Positions 58,859 through 59,785 of a stretch of 59,785 bases of DNA are shown here, piece after piece. Within the stretch, counting starts at the first letter, position 1; every line of letters begins with the position of its first letter. The translations under genes were made by a program, and so were the position numbers. Origin of the DNA: Saccoglossus kowalevskii. Taxonomy: Eukaryota; Hemichordata; Enteropneusta; Harrimaniidae. The DNA lies in contig NW_003108579.1 of NCBI RefSeq assembly GCF_000003605.2, forward strand, positions 783,362 to 843,146, written 5' to 3'. The notes under the pieces are model-generated. The model was given only the letters and a program-made list of their open reading frames with translations, was not told the DNA's origin and did no database searches.

Positions 58859-59785
58859 CTATAGCCGTAGGCACAATACATATAGATTCAGAGCATGCCG
58901 ATATGATTCTTCCCGTTGAACAAGTAGTAGTTTGTCGTTGCCTTGGGTATTGTTGCCGTAAACAAGTAGGAGTTTGTCGTTGCTCTGGGTATTCTTGCCG
59001 TAAACAAGTAGCAGTTTGTCGTTGATTTGGGTATTGTTGCCGTAAACAAGTAGGAGTTTGTCGTTGGCTTGGGTATTCTTGCTGTAAACAAGTAGCAGTT
59101 TGTCGTTGCTTTGGGTATTGTTGCCGTAAACAAGTAGGAGTTTGTCGTTGCTTTGGGTATTCTTGCCGTAAACAAATAGCAGTTTGTCGTTGCTTTGGGT
59201 ATTGTTTCCATAAACAAGTAGGAGTTTGTCGTTGCTTTGGATATTGTTGCCGTAAACAAGTAGAATTTTGCCGTTGCCTTGGGTATTGTTGTCGTAAACA
59301 AGTAGGAGTTTGTCGTTGCTGTGGGTATTCTTGCCGTAAACAAGTAGGAGTTTGTCGTTGCCTTGGGTATTGTTGCCGTAAACCAGTAGAAGTTTGTCGT
59401 TGCTGTGGGTATTGTTGCCGTAAACAAGTAGGAGTTTGTCGTTGCTGTGGGTATTGTTTCCGTAAACAAGTAGCAGTTTGTCGTTGCTTTGGGTATTGTT
59501 GCCGTAAACAAGTAGGAGTTTGTCGTTGCCTTGGGTATTCATGCCGTAAACAAGTAGTAGTTTGTCGTTGCTTTGGGTATTGTTGCCGTAAACAAGTAGC
59601 AGTTTGTCGTTGCTTTGGGTATTGTTGCCGTAAACAAGTAGCAGTTTGTCATTACTTTGGGCATTGTTGCCGTAAACAAGTAGGATTTTGCCGTTGCCTT
59701 TGGTATTCTTGCCGTAAACAAGTAGCAGTTTGTCGTTGCTTTGGGTATTGTTTCCATAAACAAGTAGGAGTTTGTCGTTGCTTTG
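58859..59785 (-). CDS. Possible repeat-protein reading frame in the minisatellite
   Basis: The minus frame NTQSNDKLLLVYGN is open from the window edge through all units and ends after the array with VQREESYRHALNLYVLCLRL and a stop at about 58859. The exact multiple-of-three period and absence of indels would fit coding, but two minus frames are open at once, no start or splice context can be judged inside the window, and recent expansion explains the same pattern. Confidence 0.15.
   Translation of the reverse strand, partial: QSNDKLLLVYGNNTQSNDKLLLVYGKNTKGNGKILLVYGNNAQSNDKLLLVYGNNTQSNDKLLLVYGNNTQSNDKLLLVYGMNTQGNDKLLLVYGNNTQSNDKLLLVYGNNTHSNDKLLLVYGNNTHSNDKLLLVYGNNTQGNDKLLLVYGKNTHSNDKLLLVYDNNTQGNGKILLVYGNNIQSNDKLLLVYGNNTQSNDKLLFVYGKNTQSNDKLLLVYGNNTQSNDKLLLVYSKNTQANDKLLLVYGNNTQINDKLLLVYGKNTQSNDKLLLVYGNNTQGNDKLLLVQREESYRHALNLYVLCLRL
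58919..59785. repeat. 42-bp minisatellite, at least 20.6 units, runs off the window
   Basis: CAAGTAG recurs every 42 bp exactly from 58921 to 59761 without an indel. Each unit contains AGTTTGTCGTTGC and GGGTATTGTTGCCGTAAA. On the minus strand one frame reads N-T-Q-S-N-D-K-L-L-L-V-Y-G-N per unit and a second reads T-A-T-I-P-K-A-T-T-N-S-Y-L-F; both stay open for over 200 codons. The plus frame (V-G-V-C-R-C-S-G-Y-S-C-R-K-Q) is broken by a TGA near 59023. Units vary at a few fixed positions only. Confidence 0.97.

Larger units (their letters stand above)
47228..58916. other. Gene-poor region
   Basis: AT-rich and mostly featureless. It holds moderately CpG-rich sequence at 47965-48170 (possible promoter for the minus-strand exon at 47227), an exon-like segment at 54865-54983, a possibly decayed coding stretch at 52132-52500, a (TA)n run at about 55305-55322 and a C homopolymer near 55926. 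No gene can be supported. Confidence 0.5.

Overview
The window is AT-rich animal nuclear DNA, most likely from a marine invertebrate and possibly an invertebrate deuterostome. Short coding exons carry GT...AG introns in consistent phase, introns and intergenic space are long and full of MITE-like hairpins, microsatellites and minisatellites, and there is an assembly gap of 50 N. The species cannot be fixed from the sequence. Splice sites were placed by eye from reading-frame continuity, donor and acceptor motifs and protein-family pattern; no transcript evidence was available.

Left end (1-5.0 kb). A small plus-strand gene of five exons (208-4618, model of 202 aa) encodes a highly charged, probably coiled-coil protein. 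A minus-strand start codon at 67-65 opens a 22-codon frame running off the left edge. The two starts lie head to head, about 140 bp apart, around a perfect GTCACGTGAC palindrome, which suggests a shared bidirectional promoter.

Main gene (9.0-24.3 kb, minus strand, possibly with a distal first exon at 47.2 kb). About twenty phase-compatible exons build a complete adhesion-type GPCR of about 781 aa: signal peptide, C-type lectin domain with six canonical cysteines, Thr/Ser-rich stalk, GAIN domain, GPS ending C-x-C-N-H-M/T-S-F-A, seven transmembrane helices and a short basic/Ser-Thr tail. The lectin domain would sense a glycan or protein ligand, autoproteolysis at the GPS would leave a tethered agonist (TSFAALM...), and the 7TM part would signal. 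Three points are unsettled: which signal-peptide exon is used, what an orphan lectin half-exon with its own stop (22252-22436) belongs to, and which donor sets the C-terminus. The orphan exon lies beside the N gap between two nearly identical 329-bp copies, so that part of the assembly is suspect.

Right half (24.3-59.8 kb). No convincing multi-exon gene is visible apart from the single signal-peptide-like exon at 47.2 kb. It holds MITE-like elements, SINE-like fragments, a diverged 240-bp tandem duplication (39.9-40.3 kb), a 51-bp higher-order satellite that is open on both strands (45.2-45.7 kb), (TTCA)n arrays (46.6-46.8 kb) and, at the right edge, a 42-bp minisatellite of more than 20 units without an indel, open in two minus-strand frames. 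Two isolated exon-like open segments (38.4 and 54.9 kb) and one possibly decayed coding stretch (52.1-52.5 kb) are listed as weak candidates.
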